From the NCBI GenBank assembly GCA_025331125.1, contig JAOALB010000165.1:1-64000 (forward strand): a stretch of DNA of 64,000 nucleotides. Direction: 5' to 3'. This document shows positions 45,866-57,630 of this stretch, piece after piece. Positions within the stretch are counted from its first letter, which is position 1; the number at the start of each line of letters is the position of its first letter. The notes under the pieces were generated by a model. That model ran no database searches and had not been told where the DNA came from. It saw nothing but the letters and a program-made list of their open reading frames with translations. The DNA is from Mycogone perniciosa. Taxonomy: Eukaryota > Ascomycota > Sordariomycetes > Hypocreales > Hypocreaceae. The position numbers and the translations under genes are program-made.

Positions 45866-46928
45866 ATGTCTTCAAATCTCGTCTTCATCACAGGGGCAAC
45901 CGGCTTCATTGGCTCCCAGGTTGTACGCGCAAGCCTCGATGAGGGTTACCGCGTGCGGCTGAGCGTCCGGAAGTCTGAGCAGATCCAGCATCTGAAGAAG
46001 CTGTTCCCAGACGCTGCGGAGGAACTCCAGTTCGTTGTCATTCCCGATATTATCCAACCCAAGGCATTTCATGGGGCACTCGCAGATGTCGAAGTCATTG
46101 TCCACTTGGCATCTCCAATGCCAGAAAGGGGCACAGATCTCCAGAAAGACTACCTTGAGCCAGCTATCCGCGGAACGCTTTCGATCCTTGAAGCAGCTAA
46201 GGAGGCTCCAAATGTCAAGAAGGTGATTTTGATGTCGTCAATCCTGGCTTTGGGCCCTCTGAGTTTGTTGAATGGCACACATCCCTTGGTCAGAGGTACG
46301 TCCCAATATGTTGATTCAACCTATGCGTTGTGAGCATAATGATGACAGGGATAAAACAGGAAATTCCGGGGAAAGATTTCCTATTGACATCGAAAAGGAT
46401 TTCCCCGAGGGCACACCGAACGGTCCCATGTATTTAGCATCCAAGATTCTGGCCCATCAGGCTTCAAGGGACTGGCTGGAGGAGCAAAAGCCCCATTTCA
46501 CGCTGATAACCCTTCATCCCACCTTCGTCATTGGACCAAGCCTCGCCCAGAGGGCCAAGGACATTGGTGTTATCAACGCCTGGCTCTGGGAGTCGTTGCA
46601 CTCTGAGAAGCCTCGCTTCCCGACTATCTTGGTCGATGTTAGGGATGTGGCGGACGCAACTGTCAAGGCTGTAAAGTTGCCAGTGGAGACTGGAACAGAG
46701 TTCACTCTCTCCGGACCAGAGTCCACTTGGGCTGATGTCACGGAATTCGTGAAGAAGGAATATCCATCCCTGTATGTAAAACTTGCTGTGGAGGGACAAC
46801 CACCCTTCCGGGTCGATGTTTCGACTACAGATAGAGTACTGGGAACAAAGTGGAGATCGATGGAAGATGCGGTTCGCGGAGGCCTCGGCCAACAACTGCC
46901 TACAGAGAAGGGACAGCTGTCAAATTAA
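45866..46928 (+). CDS. Extended SDR (NAD-dependent epimerase/reductase)
   Basis: Two exons (45866-46295 and 46360-46928) give 332 aa. The Rossmann motif is ITGATGFIGS (residues 8-17), the substrate-fold Y168-X3-K172 lies in MYLASK, and LHPTFVIGP is typical of the dihydroflavonol 4-reductase/cinnamoyl-CoA reductase-like group. The enzyme would be an NADP(H)-dependent reductase of a carbonyl or aldehyde. No signal peptide is present. The substrate is unknown. The divergent neighbour is the tautomerase, which could act on a related small molecule. Confidence 0.92.
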
Positions 46929-46965
46929 CGGCTATGGCACAATTGTAGGCTTACTGTACGTTACA

Positions 46966-46995
46966 CAGTAGTAGTAGTAGTAGTAGTAGTAGTAG
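46966..46995. repeat. (GTA)n microsatellite
   Basis: About nine or ten GTA units occur in a row, just after the SDR stop codon. Confidence 0.9.
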
Positions 46996-49093
46996 CTTAA
47001 ATGAAGTTACATACCTTACGCGACAACGGCATCCGCAAAGACGAGCTACTATAATACTCTTAGCACTGAGGTAACAGGGGCAGTCTTACGCAATCAATCA
47101 AAGTGTGCGGGAGCTAATCAACTAATAAGTTTGACTCCTTTGCCCCAATAGACGACGTAGTAGTAATCCCAACTTTAAACCGGTTCGGGCCGTTTGGTGG
47201 GTCTTGCATGATTAGAAATTAAGGACCTGACTTTAACAAGTTCTTCACTAATACATACTAATAAAACTCGTGTTTGGGATTGACGCGTGTTTAGTCGCCG
47301 TCGTCTGGGTAAATGAGATCGAAGCCGCATAGGATAAAAAGCTCCTTAGGTCCCCGAGTCCCGAGCCTAGTTCCGGAATGGTTCAGAACAGCTGAAGCTC
47401 CATCAAAACATCGAAGTCGACGATTTTATTCTCTCCGAGGTCCCGGAGGCACAGGCTAGGAACTAATAAATGGAGGTTCAGGGACAGTGTATCACCATTA
47501 CCTAGCATGCTTCCGCGGGAAGGTATACTATGAGCAACCCGGATGTGGATGGAACACACATCATCATTCTTAGGCTCTGAGGAACAGAATGGCCTGTGCC
47601 CACTAGGTCCGTATTAGCGAAAGAGGATGGGTCTTTTGGACTGGGCGGCATGGGAATGCACACTGGTTGGATGGGAAAATGGAAAACGCAGAGCGCGAGA
47701 ATGTATACCATGTGTGGACACTCGAGGATATCGAGTGCGAAGGAAGCCCAGAGGAGGTGCTTCTTCACATCTGCCGGGGATGTGTATAACTGCCGCTGGT
47801 AAATGTCACTCAGATGTCAGCAAGAAGCGAAGCTCCAGTTAATTATACCACTTGTAGTTGGTCTATTTGGCGTTATCCAGCAGTCTGCCCTCTGGTGGCT
47901 TTTTTTCGTTTTTTTTTACTGACTCCCGCGTTACCCGCCGCGTTCATGTTATACTATTGAAGATCAAAGTTAAAAGAAGACCGCCTATTGCGGGTATTTT
48001 TTTTTTTGTTCTCGGCAATTCAGAGGGTCGAGATCCACAGTAAGAAGGGTCCGGAAGAATATAACCCGAGCATTAAGTTCAAAGCCCATGGATGTCATGA
48101 GTGACTGGAGGAGCTTATTATCAATAAGGCCCCGTTGCTGTCCCGCCCTTATCCACGCTGTCTGTAGTTTATCCATTTCAACTTCGGGAACTAATCTCTA
48201 GGGCGAGGCATTCAACATGTGGGGTTAAGCTTGGGGACACTTTTGATGGGCCACCGACTCGGCACAGAGCACCGTTTCTCTTTCACAGCAGAAGCTACTT
48301 CCACCCCAGAAGAGTTATTTCTTTTTAAGCATGATTCCGTAAGCTGACGTAATAATCCCTACCCTTCTCAAATACATACAAGCACGGCTCAACGGCTCAG
48401 AGAGCAGGCAGTTCTCTGAATCATTCACTAGTGTGAACTTGCGCCTTACAAGCCACGCCTTAGTAAAAGGAGGCTTTCGACAAATTACCAGCAAACAACC
48501 AAAGAAATACAAAAATAGCATGAAATACTAATCTATTTAATAAGACGGGCTTATTGTATTAGTCTTCACGAAGTCCCATTTAGGCTTATGGAGGGAGTTA
48601 CAGTAACTTCAGGGTAGTACTTCAAAATTTCTCCAAGTCCCAAAAGTTATCCAAGTATCCATAATTCCTCCCTGTCCGTCTTTTTGTTGTTGTGTCTTAC
48701 CCACGAACAATCCCAGTTCATGCACCCTGTTCCCGCTGACCAGGTTTTCTCGTGCAAGGTCAAGTGTTTAAATTACTACTTCGTACTGCGTACTGCGTAC
48801 TTCGTAATGGTTCGCAGCTGAGCCGCCCGGAATAATACGTAGCTGACTAGCCTTTGCAAGTAGCTTGAAGAAGTGTGGACGCTTTTCATGAGTCAGCTCC
48901 TGAGTACGAAGCTCTATTATAAGATTCCGCGGACTAGAAAGAGCCGAACGGAAATCGTCAATCCCGAAAACTTCATGTGTCAATCGTGAATTCGAAGGTG
49001 GCTGGACATTATATGAGATAAATTTAGATTCAAAACGCAATAATCAAGTAAATATCATTGAGAAAGAGTGGTATCATCTAGTCTGAGAAAAAA

Positions 49094-49101
49094 TATATAA
49101 A
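49094..49101 (+). promoter_or_regulatory. TATA box of secreted-protein gene
   Basis: TATATAAA lies about 125 bp upstream of the ATG at 49220, with a C/A-rich leader between. Confidence 0.5.
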
Positions 49102-49219
49102 AAGCTCTCTGTTCGGTCTCATGCTTCACAATCCAGCTCTTCAGCATTCACCGTACTTCGTACACAGTCTTGACTAAAAACATCCCTCGTCCGAACTCCA
49201 ATTTTTAAAGACATCCACA

Positions 49220-49660
49220 ATGCACGCCAAATCCCTTCTCATTACCCTTACCGCTGGATTGAGCAGCTTCTCTCTCGTTGAGGCGGAGCCAGTTCTGCAA
49301 TCCTGCACAGGAAAGGGCCTTGTCGGCATCAGAGGCAGCCTCGGGAACCAGTTCGACTTCAAAATCGGTGGCGCTTCGGACCCCAACAATGTCATTTGTG
49401 GAACATTCAACTTTTATCTCCAGGCCCTGCTTCTCAAGTTTTCCCCGACAATCAGCATTAGAGGCCGTTTACGATGCGATACTTCCTCCGACGCCGACCC
49501 TTTCAAAATAGTCACAATAAGTGCCCATCTTGATAAACAGTCTCCAGATAGCCAGCTTCAGTCCCTGAGGACCGCACTGTCTTTGAAGTTCTCCGACCCC
49601 ATGTTTGGTGGACAACTTGCCACCCCCGTGGAGTGCGATCTCAGCAAACTCAGGTCTTGA
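49220..49660 (+). CDS. Small secreted protein with four mature Cys
   Basis: An intronless frame of 146 aa. The signal peptide is MHAKSLLITLTAGLSSFSLVEA. The mature chain of about 124 residues has four Cys (QSC, VIC, LRC, VEC), enough for two disulfides, and beta-strand-like alternating patterns. I do not recognise the family. A good TATA box and the C/A-rich leader support expression. An effector-like or cell-wall role would be inference. Confidence 0.65.
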   Translation: MHAKSLLITLTAGLSSFSLVEAEPVLQSCTGKGLVGIRGSLGNQFDFKIGGASDPNNVICGTFNFYLQALLLKFSPTISIRGRLRCDTSSDADPFKIVTISAHLDKQSPDSQLQSLRTALSLKFSDPMFGGQLATPVECDLSKLRS

Positions 49661-50589
49661 ATGGTGTGGGACCATATGACCAAGGTACGGAACCTCTGGA
49701 AGAAGTGACATTTTAATGCCATTCTAATCGATATATAGCATTGGATAGAGATATTGTGTCTGGACTGTTTATTTTCTGTCTTTTTTTTTTGTTTTTGTTC
49801 TTTTCGGTTTGCTCGACGAATTTAGAAGTCTTGGGTTTCTTATATGCATGCAAGGAAGAACACATTTAGCATACGGTGTAAAGTTAAAATGCGGTTCAAC
49901 TCACATTTTGACTGCTCTCAATAAACGTAGTTGACCCCCCTGTCTCGAAAGCCCATTAGTACATTGTGATGACCGCATTCAAATCAACGCTTGCTGTCGT
50001 TGGCTTGTAATCCCTCGCTTCGTAGCACGTGGGTTATTGTCTGTGCGTTCTAACAAGATGGGGCATTCTTTTTTCCCCCAATAGCGTGTAGCTACCGAGC
50101 CAAAGGATTTACATACCAAACTATGCTAGGCATCCAACAACCACCATTCAGGTGCTGGAACCTGAAGGAATGCAAGACCTGCCTCTTTTGTCAAACAGCT
50201 TAAACGCTATGCATGAAAGGAGAAGTTGCCAGCTTAGACGAATTTGGATACGTATTTCCATAGACACAAGATTCTCACAATGAGCCCAAAAGAGCATCTG
50301 CCCCAGCGATGTTCGTATTGGCAAGCCCACTTACGGGATGCAGGTGAGATATTACTCCACATCACTACATACCGTTGTAGCATGTCTATAAGTTGTGATT
50401 CCGAAACTCTGACTAACAGAGCGAACGTGAAATGTATATAATTGTAGGCTTTCGTCCTCTTGAATCCATTGTCTCACCAGTCAACACTCCAATACTTCAA
50501 TAACAAGACCAATCAAACTCACAACAACCCAACAAAAACCCTTTCACTTCCCCTTTCACTTCCCCTTTCACTTCCAATCCACCTTCAAG
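49661..50589. other. Spacer between two secreted-protein genes
   Basis: No gene is seen. The right end is the leader of the DPBB-like gene, with its triple repeat. Confidence 0.5.
50539..50574 (+). repeat. Three perfect 12-bp repeats in a 5' leader
   Basis: CCCTTTCACTTC occurs three times in tandem, 15 bp upstream of the ATG at 50590. It is pyrimidine-rich, as fungal leaders often are, but exact triplication suggests recent slippage. Confidence 0.9.
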
Positions 50590-51120
50590 ATGCAACTTTC
50601 ACTTGCTATTGCTGCCCTTGCGCTGGCTTTCACTGCCTCCGCTGCTCCTGCCACTGTTATTCCTGCCGGCGACATCAACTCTACAGCCGCTGACAACTCT
50701 ACGGTCATTGATCTCGACTCTTCAGATTTTGACGTCAACGACTTGACCGCCAAGGTCTCCGGCTCCAACACCCCTGGCTCTATCTACAGGTTCGGATCAG
50801 CATCCGCCTGCCGCAAGGTTTTCTGGCAATCTGGTGCCTGTGGTCTCAGCACCTACTTCGCCAACAAGGTTGATTCAAAGATGCCCCTTGTTGCTTTTCC
50901 CTCCCGCATCTTCGACAAGTATGGCTCAGCTCAGCACAACAGCCTCTGTGCCAGGGTCATCACCATGACCTACAAGGGTATTACTCGACAGGCCGTGATT
51001 GCCGACGAAAACACCAGCAGTGAGCAGTCTATCGACATGTGCCTGGATATGTGGCAGGCTTTCGGTGGCCACGATAACGACGGCACCATTATCAAGCCCT
51101 TTACTTGGTCCATTGCGTAA
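50590..51120 (+). CDS. Secreted DPBB/expansin-like protein
   Basis: An intronless frame of 176 aa. The signal peptide (MQLSLAIAALALAFTASA) is followed by an Asn-glycosylated, acidic pro-like region. The C-terminal 100 residues resemble a double-psi beta-barrel: SGACGLSTYF, MPLVAFPSRIFD, NSLCARVITMTYKG and QAVIADENTSSEQSIDM, with conserved Cys and Asp positions. Fungal proteins of this kind (expansin/cerato-platanin-like, plant-elicitor types) bind or loosen cell-wall polysaccharides or inhibit proteases. There are four Cys in the mature part. The role is inferred from fold only. Confidence 0.7.
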   Translation: MQLSLAIAALALAFTASAAPATVIPAGDINSTAADNSTVIDLDSSDFDVNDLTAKVSGSNTPGSIYRFGSASACRKVFWQSGACGLSTYFANKVDSKMPLVAFPSRIFDKYGSAQHNSLCARVITMTYKGITRQAVIADENTSSEQSIDMCLDMWQAFGGHDNDGTIIKPFTWSIA

Positions 51121-53801
51121 AGGGATGACAGAAATGGGCGGTTGAGCAGGCCGTGATTATAAATAACCTGCTGGATTTCAATGTATAAATGTGTTGGCTC
51201 ACAGTCCTGTATATAAAAGTTAGTGCTGCCTGAGACAGAATTCATGAACTTCCTTCTCCTGTATAATTATGTGTATCTTGCTATAACCCTATCCATGTGA
51301 CTGCCTACTTCGTCTTAGTTGAGTGATTAGGAAGTTGACTATATAAACCCGCACATTAAGCCCACATATCTGAATTTCGTATTGATATAGTCAATCTCAA
51401 TCGGAGGTAAAATTTATCAGATACATTATCAGTTGGGTTCCACGGGTGTGTAGACATCCTTAGGCTGCGCCGTTATCGGTGCCAAGTCAATTCCTACCAT
51501 TGCCATAAGCATAATGGCCTGACGGTGGTGTGCTAAAAGCTTCAGTTACATAGCACAAATATAGGATACATAGAACAAGTGGACCTTGAGCCTAAGTAGC
51601 GAGACAATGAATCAAAGAGGCGTGCACTTTGATATTAAATATTCCCGAGATGGGGAAGAATGTAACCCTGTGACAAGGCTGATATCCCATTTAGGAAACT
51701 GTGCGGATACAATACTCAACTGCAGTCCCCAACTTTACGCCACAAGATATCACATGATGAACGTGGGTCAAGGCAGTGAGGCAGCTTGGCTGCAATACTT
51801 TTGCTTTCTAACTATATACCAACTTCGGGTTTGCCGGGTAGGTACGTGTAGGCAAGTGAGGATTGATTAGACCACAACTAGCCACATTTCATGTTCTCCA
51901 GATACCCAGAGCATACGCATCCTTTGAAATACTTGAACTCAGTCTTCAGTTTATTGACTATATTTGGACATAGATGGAAGCCTAAGATAAAGGCTATGTG
52001 CGAGAAGCCGCATCATTGAAACTAAGAGGGCGCGGGCGATCGATTATTCATCTTCGGGTGCGTAGATATAAAGGCTACCATTGCCGAATAAATTGCACTC
52101 CATGTTACGGCGTAAGAAGAAATATGACTCTGCGGTACAATGATCAGACCACTGCAGTAAAGATTTTCTTGAATAGGGCGGATCCTAGCGAGTCTGGTTC
52201 TACTAAACCAACCATTATGTAAATAGTTTTATGATGGACGACAAACAAGGTGTTGAGACTCGACAATGAGACATTCCAAAGGTCACAAAGCTGATAGTTC
52301 TGCCCAATCCTTAGCCAAACCATTATACGAGACTGAGCGGTCACTGTGGCGTGAGTTAACGAAACAGGCGCAGCGAATACGGTCTGACTTATCTGTGGAT
52401 CTAGCTTATTAGTCTTTAGCTATTTATGCATTCCTAATGCGCGCCTTCTTAAAACATATTCTTTTCGTATTAACGTTTTCTTCTCATAGTCAAATTCCTT
52501 CGAATCCTGATATAATTAGCGCCATAACTACAAGAGATGGTTGCTGGGTCTATGTCAGGTACTTGTGATGGGCGAGGTTCGCCTAAGTACATACATGGGA
52601 CTCATCCGACTGCTAGACATTGTTTACTGTTGCGTAATGATTCCCTCCACTATTACCAGGTCTTTGCTGTGCCAAAATGGACCCACAGAAGCACTCATTG
52701 CCATGACGCCATAATGAGCGTATCATCGATTTCCATTATGACCCATCTGGATGTCATCCTTCAGCCAATAAGAGGATAAAGATGGCACCAACAGCAGGTT
52801 TCATCCATAAAAGGCATAACTGGATGTGACAGAGCGATATTATTGGTGCCCACACGGGCAGGGAATGTATATGGGATTTGACTTCATGATCACCAAAGGC
52901 AGAGGGGAAAGTCCGCCACTGGAATCGATAAAGGCATCTGCCGACAGACGCTTTCCCACGCAGATCAAATCTTCCATTGTGATTGGTTTGGTTGCACATC
53001 AGCTGCCATATGCCGGCACTGATAACGGATTAGATTGTTGGATGGTAGCCATGCAGACTACAGCCCGTGATGCATGTCTCAGACGACACGAGTTCTAGAC
53101 TGTCCGTCACAAGCAGCTCTGAAACCGCCCCCATTGCAATGGAGTTAGACCTGACGATAGACACCAGCACTAGTATACCGAGATTCACTCTCGATTGGTC
53201 GAAACCTTGAGAGCCTATTCTGCGGGCACCAGTCACACAAATCCCATTCCCCTCGGTGAGCTGCCTCTTAGTCTTCAGAAGAAGCTTGGTTTGTGGCGTG
53301 GGAATTGCTTCAGCTCGGTAAACTAGCAACGAGCAGTGGCGCAACTGAGACGCTCTCGCATGCTATCACCTTGTCACATCACAGGTCGATAGGCAGAGAG
53401 GCAGACGCAACACTGTGCACATGTACGTGGTTGGCCGTATAGCTCTCCCTGGATGCCTTCACTCGAACATTTGTAACCACTCAGTTACTTTCTTGGAGGT
53501 TTGAGCAAGCGCTGGTGGCTGTGAGGGCTGCGATATCCCTCCTATGGGAAATCGATAGCCTGAAAGCAGCACGCCTCATTGTAATTATCGTGAGTAACTG
53601 ACATCTCAATTGATGCTTCAAGATAATAAACATCAACACTGCAACTCTCAGGACCATTTCGCGAGTATATATAGAGCCTGAGACTCACTCCCAACATCTT
53701 CATCTAAAGCATTCGAGCAAACACATCAAGAACTGGCACTATCTGACCAAGTCTTCTCCTACTACCATCCACAATTTACTACTTATCATCATCCCATCAT
53801 C
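51121..53801. other. 2.7-kb spacer
   Basis: No gene supported. The right end holds the Vps62-like gene's promoter, with a TATA box near 53666 and a CAT/CA-rich leader. Confidence 0.5.
53666..53674 (+). promoter_or_regulatory. TATA box of Vps62-like gene
   Basis: TATATATAG lies about 130 bp upstream of the ATG at 53802, the usual distance for a leader of about 100 nt. Confidence 0.5.
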
Positions 53802-55031
53802 ATGCCAAATGCATACCAAGACTACGGCGAGCTCAGAGTCACCTTGACCTCCGCCTATGACTGGGTCTACGATGACGCGGGCGCTGGCTCTAACCGAGAT
53901 GTTACCTTCTGGCACCCCAAGTCTCAAGGTGACCTTCGACCCTTGGGCTCCATTGGTATTGGCGGCTACGACGATCAAGTCAATGGCAAGCGAGCAACGC
54001 TCTTGATCGGACCAAATGGCACCAATTCTGGATACAAGCCCGCCTTTGCGTCGCCTACTGGGTTCAACCAGGTCTGGAACGATGGTGGCAGTGGTGGTGA
54101 TCATGATGGCACCATCTGGCGACCTGTCGCTCCGTCTGGATACAGGGCCTTGGGTGACGTTGCCTGGGGTGGCTACAGCCAACCTCCGGTGAACGCCATC
54201 TGGTGTGTGCGAGAGAATCTTACTTCTCAGACGGCTGTGTTGGCAGACGGGTCTTTGTGGGACGACGAAGGTTCCGGAGCGAACATGAACGTTTCTTGCT
54301 GGGAGGTATACCCATCTTCCGCTGGTCTCAATGGAAGCGAGAATGTTCCTCTTCTGACGGGATGCTTCCTGGCCTATGAAGACTATGGAAAGCCCGACTT
54401 CATTCCCTACGTGCCTGTCTTGAAGATTCCCAATGCCTTCAAGGACTTCAGTACCCCTCCGCCAAAGATCACGCCAACCACCATACCAACCAAGGGCAAG
54501 ATTTACAACGACATCATACAATGCAGCGTCACGTTGCCTTTCACGGCGTACTTCCCGCCCATGGATAATAGATGCGTCAAGAACATCAGCAACCCCTTCT
54601 GCACCCTGAGCAGGTCAGTCTCATGGATCGCGGAGGCCGTGTGGTGGAACGAAGGCCGGGAGTCCTTTGAGCGTTCGCATGAGGTCAAGTACGGCGTTTC
54701 CAAGACGCAGAGCCAGGAAATGGAACACAGCGTGGGCATCTCAGTTTCGGCCAGCTCCGGCATCGGTCTTTCGGAGTTCAGCGTCACTCTGAACTACCAG
54801 TTCACATCGAGAGAATCGTCCTCGCACACGGAATTCACTGAAGAGACGATCAGCGAGACGAAGAAGGTAGCTCCTGGCGAAGCTGTTGTTCTGTTCTGCC
54901 AGCGCATTAACTTCAAGGGTACGCGTGCCGATGGCTCCGTTATGAGCGATAACAATGTTTTGGCTGCGAACACACTCTACTTTACCGCATGCGATCTTCC
55001 CAAGGACTTTTCGCCACAGAATTTGGCTTGA
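53802..55031 (+). CDS. Vps62-like protein with aerolysin-like C-terminus
   Basis: An intronless frame of 409 aa without signal peptide. The N-terminal half (about 10-175) has three repeats of the pattern V(Y/W)-D-D/G-G-G, an F/I-W-x-P or similar, then L-G and GGY, as in Vps62/DUF946 proteins: DWVYDDAGAG, QVWNDGGSGG and SLWDDEGSGA. The C-terminal half (about 230-400) is beta-rich, with a Ser/Thr-rich alternating stretch (VGISVSASSGIG) resembling the insertion region of aerolysin-type or Toxin_10-like pore formers. Bacterial and fungal proteins with such a pairing are pore-forming or insecticidal, but the link is structural inference here and not demonstrated. The gene is isolated, with a strong TATA box. 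An intracellular defence role is equally possible. Confidence 0.65.
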   Translation: MPNAYQDYGELRVTLTSAYDWVYDDAGAGSNRDVTFWHPKSQGDLRPLGSIGIGGYDDQVNGKRATLLIGPNGTNSGYKPAFASPTGFNQVWNDGGSGGDHDGTIWRPVAPSGYRALGDVAWGGYSQPPVNAIWCVRENLTSQTAVLADGSLWDDEGSGANMNVSCWEVYPSSAGLNGSENVPLLTGCFLAYEDYGKPDFIPYVPVLKIPNAFKDFSTPPPKITPTTIPTKGKIYNDIIQCSVTLPFTAYFPPMDNRCVKNISNPFCTLSRSVSWIAEAVWWNEGRESFERSHEVKYGVSKTQSQEMEHSVGISVSASSGIGLSEFSVTLNYQFTSRESSSHTEFTEETISETKKVAPGEAVVLFCQRINFKGTRADGSVMSDNNVLAANTLYFTACDLPKDFSPQNLA

Positions 55032-56493
55032 TGATGATCTACTGAAGGCCAAGGATAAGGACAAATTGTGACTGTGAGCTGTTGGTGAAGCGCAACAGTG
55101 TATTCCTTCATGAGGTACGCCAGAGGCTCAGTCTGTCTTTTTCTGTACTCAGCCTTGGTTCGCCATTCTTTAGCATCTCAAGATTTTAGTCGTATCTTAG
55201 CTAGCTGTTAAGTCCACTATTTTGCTTAAACCCAGTCCGTTGGGGAAATTTCTGTTCTGCAAGTGTCCTGTGATGCCTGATTACAAAATTCCGAGTGCGG
55301 GAGAGGGGAGAGGGGAGTGTTAAAGCAGGCATGCAGTTATCATTCTTGACCTATTCATTTCTTTTTACCCCAACTCAATTTTGTGACATGGCTAATATTA
55401 TGAGAGAAATACTACTATATTATGCCGTTTTGTGGGAGCATCTCTAAACAGGGGATGCCATCGAGATGTCTTTCCTCCCTACTCCGTAATCTCGGCACAT
55501 GTAGTATTCCAATTACCGTCTTGGATCACGATAGAGTGGTGGAGCATATGAATAAGCATTATGCATAATACGGGTATTACGAAGTGCTGGCTGGATCCTA
55601 ATATGTGATACAACTTCGTGCCGCCGCGGTGCCTGTAGCTTTGATAGGTCAAGCCAGGGTTCGAGACACGACGAAGCTGGATAATAGTGCAGAGACTACT
55701 CCGTATTGAGTGAGATGTCATAATCATGGGGTCCGGGTAATGATTGGGTGCAGATCCGTGCGGCACGAAGCGAGATGTGGTCTCGATGCAGAATTGAGGC
55801 GGCATTGCGGCATTTCTGCAAGACTCTACTCCGTAGCATTGGAACATTAAAGTCCTCATTACATGGGATGAGTGAGTGGGCGATGTCTGCCGGAAACCAT
55901 ACAAGGTGCGATTAGGCCGTTGCTTCTCGTGAGACTTCTCAGTCACACGAATACTCCAGTGGCCAGGATTGCAAAGTCCAAGCTATGGCGATTGAAGGCC
56001 ATTTATTCAAGTGCCAAGTGTCTTGTCAATGTTGGCAAACAAGGATCGATATGCAGACTAATATCTCGAGTGCTTTTTAACCTTAGGAATACGGAGTACT
56101 GTGGAGTACTACAATACGAGTGGAGAATGCAGGGATCATTGAATCTGCAGGCAATGCAGCGATGCATATACAGAAACTCCAGAAGTCTTGAAGTTCGCAC
56201 CTAAATCCAAGGGACAACGTCCACAGAGTAGTATCAAAGAAGACCACAAATTGGCGGCTCATGACTGTAACCACGAAGAAGCAAACTGGAAGAGAGATCA
56301 TGGACATTAATATGTCTTCTTTCAGCATCAATAGATGAAGAATGTAAATGATTAGTCAGCAATAACAAGCTCTAGGCTCTGATTGACCATATCATTCTCT
56401 TTAGCTATGTGGCCTCGACATGCCGCGTAGACTAATTTTGATTCTGCAATTCCCTCATCCTCAAGAAGTCAGACCGTTAATACTACCGACACA
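55032..56493. other. Spacer between Vps62-like and SDR genes
   Basis: No gene supported. TACGGAGTA-type motifs occur near 55690 and 56090-56108. Confidence 0.5.
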
Positions 56494-57540
56494 ATGGCGG
56501 ATATCCGGAAATTGATCCAGCAGTCGCTGCCAGTAGACGTCAGCAAGCCATATGACCCCTCGACCCTCAAGGATAAGACGGTGCTCATCACAGGCGGAGC
56601 CAATGGCTTGGGCGCGCATATGGTCCGCCACTGGGCCTCTCACGGAGCGAATGTTATAATTGGAGATATTTCTGATGCGGCAGGGGAGGAGCTCGTGGCG
56701 TCACTTCGGAGCGAGTATCCCAAGGGGGTCTTCGAGTTCTGGCACTGCGATGTCACAGACTGGGAGTCTCAGGTCAGCCTTTTCGAGGCTGCTGTGAGAG
56801 CCAGTCCCCATTGGGCCATAGACGTTGTGGTCCCCAATGCAGGAATCCTCCTCGTTGGACAGGCAATGAAGTTTGAGAATCCCAGTCTGAAGGATGGTCA
56901 ACTCCACAAGCCTAACACGGCGACCTTCGACGTGAACATCAAGGGGGTCACATATACCACACACCTTGCGATCTATCACCTTTCCCGGAACAATCGGCCA
57001 GACCGCTGCATTCTTCTCATTGGTTCCTTGTCGTCTCTTATCCCTTTGCCGGGCCAGGCCCAATACACCATGAGCAAACATGCCGTTCTGGGTCTCTTCC
57101 GTACCCTGCGTGGAACGACCTTCATGAAAAGCATCCGTGTCAACATGATTGCACCCTATTACACCGCACAGACCGCAATGCTAAGGCCGTCGGCGGAGGC
57201 CATGTTCCTGTCCGGCTCCGCTGGCCCGGGACAAGTTCCAGATGTCGTCGATGCTGCCACACGTCTGATTGCTGATGAGTCAGTTGTCGGCCGTTCACTT
57301 ATCATCGGTCCACGAATTAAGTCTCACGGCGTCAAGGGTGTTGAGCAGGACGAACGCTTTGTCGTGGCTGACGAAGAAGGCAATGGCCAAGGACGGGGAA
57401 TCTGGGAATGTTATGCCCACGACTACGATGAGGCGGATATTTTTGTGCGGAGATATGTGTGGTTTCTCAATGCGGTTGCAAATGCTAGAGGAATGTTTGC
57501 GTGGGTCAGTGATATTCTTGGTATTTGGAAGAGAACTTGA
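56494..57540 (+). CDS. Classical short-chain dehydrogenase/reductase
   Basis: An intronless frame of 348 aa. The cofactor motif is TGGANGLG (about 33-40), followed by an acidic residue (GDIS) that favours NAD(H), DVT, the structural NAG in VPNAGILL, catalytic Ser in IGSLSS and Y190-X3-K194 in YTMSK. The C-terminal extension of about 80 residues is longer than the usual classical SDR of 250 aa. The best match in type is the 15-hydroxyprostaglandin-dehydrogenase-like group of fungal SDRs, often part of secondary metabolism. No cluster partner is visible here. Confidence 0.92.
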   Translation: MADIRKLIQQSLPVDVSKPYDPSTLKDKTVLITGGANGLGAHMVRHWASHGANVIIGDISDAAGEELVASLRSEYPKGVFEFWHCDVTDWESQVSLFEAAVRASPHWAIDVVVPNAGILLVGQAMKFENPSLKDGQLHKPNTATFDVNIKGVTYTTHLAIYHLSRNNRPDRCILLIGSLSSLIPLPGQAQYTMSKHAVLGLFRTLRGTTFMKSIRVNMIAPYYTAQTAMLRPSAEAMFLSGSAGPGQVPDVVDAATRLIADESVVGRSLIIGPRIKSHGVKGVEQDERFVVADEEGNGQGRGIWECYAHDYDEADIFVRRYVWFLNAVANARGMFAWVSDILGIWKRT

Positions 57541-57630
57541 GTCTTTGTGCTCAACACGACGCTAGAAACCATGATCCATAACTGATTTTCATAACCATTC
57601 TCAAAAAGACACGCCGGCATTAAAAGGTCG
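57541..57630. other. Convergent gap
   Basis: Only 90 bp separate the SDR stop from the stop of the minus-strand secreted-protein gene. Confidence 0.7.

Larger units (their letters stand above)
46929..49219. other. 2.3-kb spacer with (GTA)n
   Basis: No supported gene. It includes the (GTA)n microsatellite listed separately, T-rich runs near 47905 and 48000, and a GTACTGCGTACTGCGTACTTCGTA motif cluster near 48783. Confidence 0.5.

Noticed and set aside
53739..54521. 260-codon frame opposite the Vps62-like gene
   Set aside because: It is the antisense shadow of the conserved repeats on the plus strand.
55640..55700. GGTTCGAGAC resembling a tRNA T-loop
   Set aside because: No acceptor, D or anticodon stems can be formed around it.
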